A stretch of 15,739 bases of DNA from Desulfobulbaceae bacterium UBA2276 (GTDB lineage Bacteria; Desulfobacterota; Desulfobulbia; Desulfobulbales; Desulfocapsaceae), in contig DDWW01000017.1 in NCBI GenBank assembly GCA_002347085.1, positions 1-15,739 of the forward strand, read 5' to 3'. Made by a program: the position numbers and the translations under genes. The stretch's first letter is position 1. Every line of letters starts with the position of its first letter. Of this stretch, positions 14,953-15,739 are shown piece after piece. The notes below the pieces were generated by a model. That model did no database searches and was not told where the DNA came from. It worked only from the letters and a program-made list of their open reading frames with translations.

Positions 14953-15162
14953 ATGGCAGAAGGTACAGTAAAATGGTTTAACGATTCTAAGGGTTTTGGT
15001 TTTATTGAGCAGGATGGCGGAAAGGATGTTTTCGTTCATCACTCAGCAATCCAGGGCTCCGGCTTCAAGTCTTTGGACGAGGGCGCACGCGTCAAATTTG
15101 ACGTAGTTGATGGCGCCAAAGGCCCAGCCGCTGAGAACGTTACAAAACTGTAAAAACAGGTT
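14806..15162. repeat. 14-bp direct repeat flanking the cold-shock gene
   Basis: TGTAAAAACAGGTT occurs at 14806-14819, about 5 bp after R2 ends, and again at 15149-15162, overlapping the csp stop codon. The copies are identical and in the same orientation. They could be a trace of duplication, insertion or excision, or a shared regulatory site. The low-complexity A run lowers the weight of the match. Confidence 0.5.
14953..15153 (+). CDS. CspA-family cold-shock protein (66 aa)
   Basis: This is a single cold-shock domain, a small cytoplasmic beta-barrel that binds single-stranded nucleic acid and melts RNA secondary structure. RNP1 is KGFGFIEQ (13-20) and RNP2 is DVFVHHSAI (25-33), with the usual EGTVKWFND start and the ARVKFDVVDGAKGPAAENV end. 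Length is that of the family (65-75 aa). AAAGGAG lies 8 nt before the ATG. The gene sits between the inward-facing repeat copies R2 and R3, inside a 14-bp direct repeat, and ends at a very strong terminator. Which csp paralogue it is, and whether it is cold-inducible, cannot be told. The nearby helicase suggests RNA remodelling in the cold. Confidence 0.96.
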   Translation: MAEGTVKWFNDSKGFGFIEQDGGKDVFVHHSAIQGSGFKSLDEGARVKFDVVDGAKGPAAENVTKL

Positions 15163-15169
15163 GTAAAAA

Positions 15170-15219
15170 AAGAGCAAAAAAAAAGCCCCGCATTCGTGCG
15201 GGGCTTTTTTTTTGCTCTT
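15170..15219 (+). terminator. Strong intrinsic terminator after the cold-shock gene
   Basis: A perfect 22-bp stem (15170-15191 with 15198-15219) has the core GCCCCGC/GCGGGGC, an ATTCGT loop and arms of nine A and nine T. The T run follows the GC core directly on the plus strand and, by symmetry, on the minus strand too. It can therefore act in both directions and could also stop transcripts coming from polA. Confidence 0.93.
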
Positions 15220-15245
15220 CCTCTCCTCTCATCCGCCCTTACCCT

Positions 15246-15345
15246 GACCGTTATCAAAAGACAACTGTAACATTGTACACCCGTAACGGCATAAGGATCT
15301 GTAGGGAACGATTTAAAATCATAGTGATTATTTCTTAACGGCCCC
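15246..15345 (-). repeat. Palindromic repeat copy 3 (R3), overlapping the polA 3' end
   Basis: Read on the minus strand, it begins GGGGCCGTTAAGAAATAA, identical to R1, has the CCTTATGCCGTT joint (minus-strand reading of 15281-15292) and ends in CTTTTGATAACGG, which matches the R1 tail. The second stem arm has decayed, so the hairpin is weaker than in R1 and R2. It faces R2 across the cold-shock gene. Its first bases encode the end of polA. Confidence 0.72.
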
Positions 15346-15739
15346 TAAATTTTTACCTATCTCAAAATTGACTACCAGAGGCACATCTAAGGACAAGGCC
15401 TCTTCCATTGCCGTCCTGACCATTTCCTTTGTCTTTTCCACTTCTGACTCCGGTAGCTCAAAGACCAATTCATCATGGATCTGCAGGAGAAGACGCGCAG
15501 CAAGCCCACTTTTTTCCAAGGCCTTGACCACTTTAATCATGGCCATTTTCATGATATCGGCTGCCGTTCCCTGGATGGGGGTATTGATGGCCGTGCGTTC
15601 CGCAAACTCCCTGTCCGTTTTATTCTTGGCGTTAATATCCGGTAACATCCGGCGTCGATGCAACAGGGTAGTGACAAAGCCATCCACCCGTGCCTTGGCC
15701 ACAATATCCTCCATAAATTGTTTAACCCCTCGATACAAC
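15328..15739 (-). CDS. polA: DNA polymerase I, C-terminal part (cut by window edge)
   Basis: The gene runs off the right edge of the window; only about 136 C-terminal residues are present. They belong to the polymerase (palm/fingers) domain of family A. RTAINTPIQGTAADIMKMAM is the conserved helix region before motif C, and LLQIHDELVFE is motif C with the catalytic Asp. Family members usually end close to GKNWxEA(H/K); here the sequence is GKNLGAVKK. The invariant-looking Trp is lost and the last residues (GAVKK plus TAA) are encoded by repeat R3. The Met codon at 15738 is internal and not the start. The gene converges with the csp gene. Confidence 0.93.
   Translation of the reverse strand, partial: LYRGVKQFMEDIVAKARVDGFVTTLLHRRRMLPDINAKNKTDREFAERTAINTPIQGTAADIMKMAMIKVVKALEKSGLAARLLLQIHDELVFELPESEVEKTKEMVRTAMEEALSLDVPLVVNFEIGKNLGAVKK

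Overview
The window looks like a chromosomal stretch of a Gram-negative anaerobic deltaproteobacterium (Desulfobacterota). The Desulfobulbales-type sulfate reducers are my best guess. This rests on overall protein character (a DVU0298-like zinc-ribbon/HEAT protein in a TPR operon, a CPxxxCPWC protein coupled to thiE, HflK/HflC, an RhlE-type helicase beside a cold-shock protein) and moderate GC. It is inference, because there is no rRNA or other strong marker. Most genes are ordinary housekeeping or envelope-stress genes. There is no prophage, CRISPR array or IS transposase.

Layout. (1) 37-2458, minus strand: a three-gene operon of TPR protein, zinc-ribbon/HEAT protein and TPR protein, probably an adaptor module. 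(2) 2798-6312, minus strand: a translationally coupled universal stress protein and a P-type ATPase whose ion-site motifs match the Na,K-ATPase (P2C) pattern rather than SERCA. (3) 6551-7522, minus: ribF, divergent from a tRNA-Leu(CAG) with its own promoter and terminator. (4) 7698-8183: a gene-free stretch with two strong hairpins. (5) 8184-11376, plus: a rhomboid protease, then hflK-hflC, together a membrane-proteolysis neighbourhood. (6) 11419-12817, minus: thiE coupled to a cysteine-rich protein of unknown function. (7) 12818-13425: a long gene-free leader. (8) 13426-15219, plus: a DEAD-box helicase and a CspA-type protein with a very strong terminator. (9) 15328 to the window end, minus: the 3' part of polA.

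The most unusual signal is a family of about 100-bp palindromic repeats that I do not recognise. Three good copies (6441-6540, 14704-14801, 15246-15345) and one diverged copy (7868-7968) share a GCCGTTA stem arm, a CTTATGC joint and a tail that partly repeats the first arm in inverted order. The stem shows compensatory base changes between copies. The first arm lies in frame with the 3' ends of both the helicase and polA, giving them the same tail, GAV(T/K)K, and the same TAA stop. The two copies there face each other around the cold-shock gene, which also carries a 14-bp direct repeat on each side. This could be a REP/BIME-like 3'-end element or a small mobile cassette.
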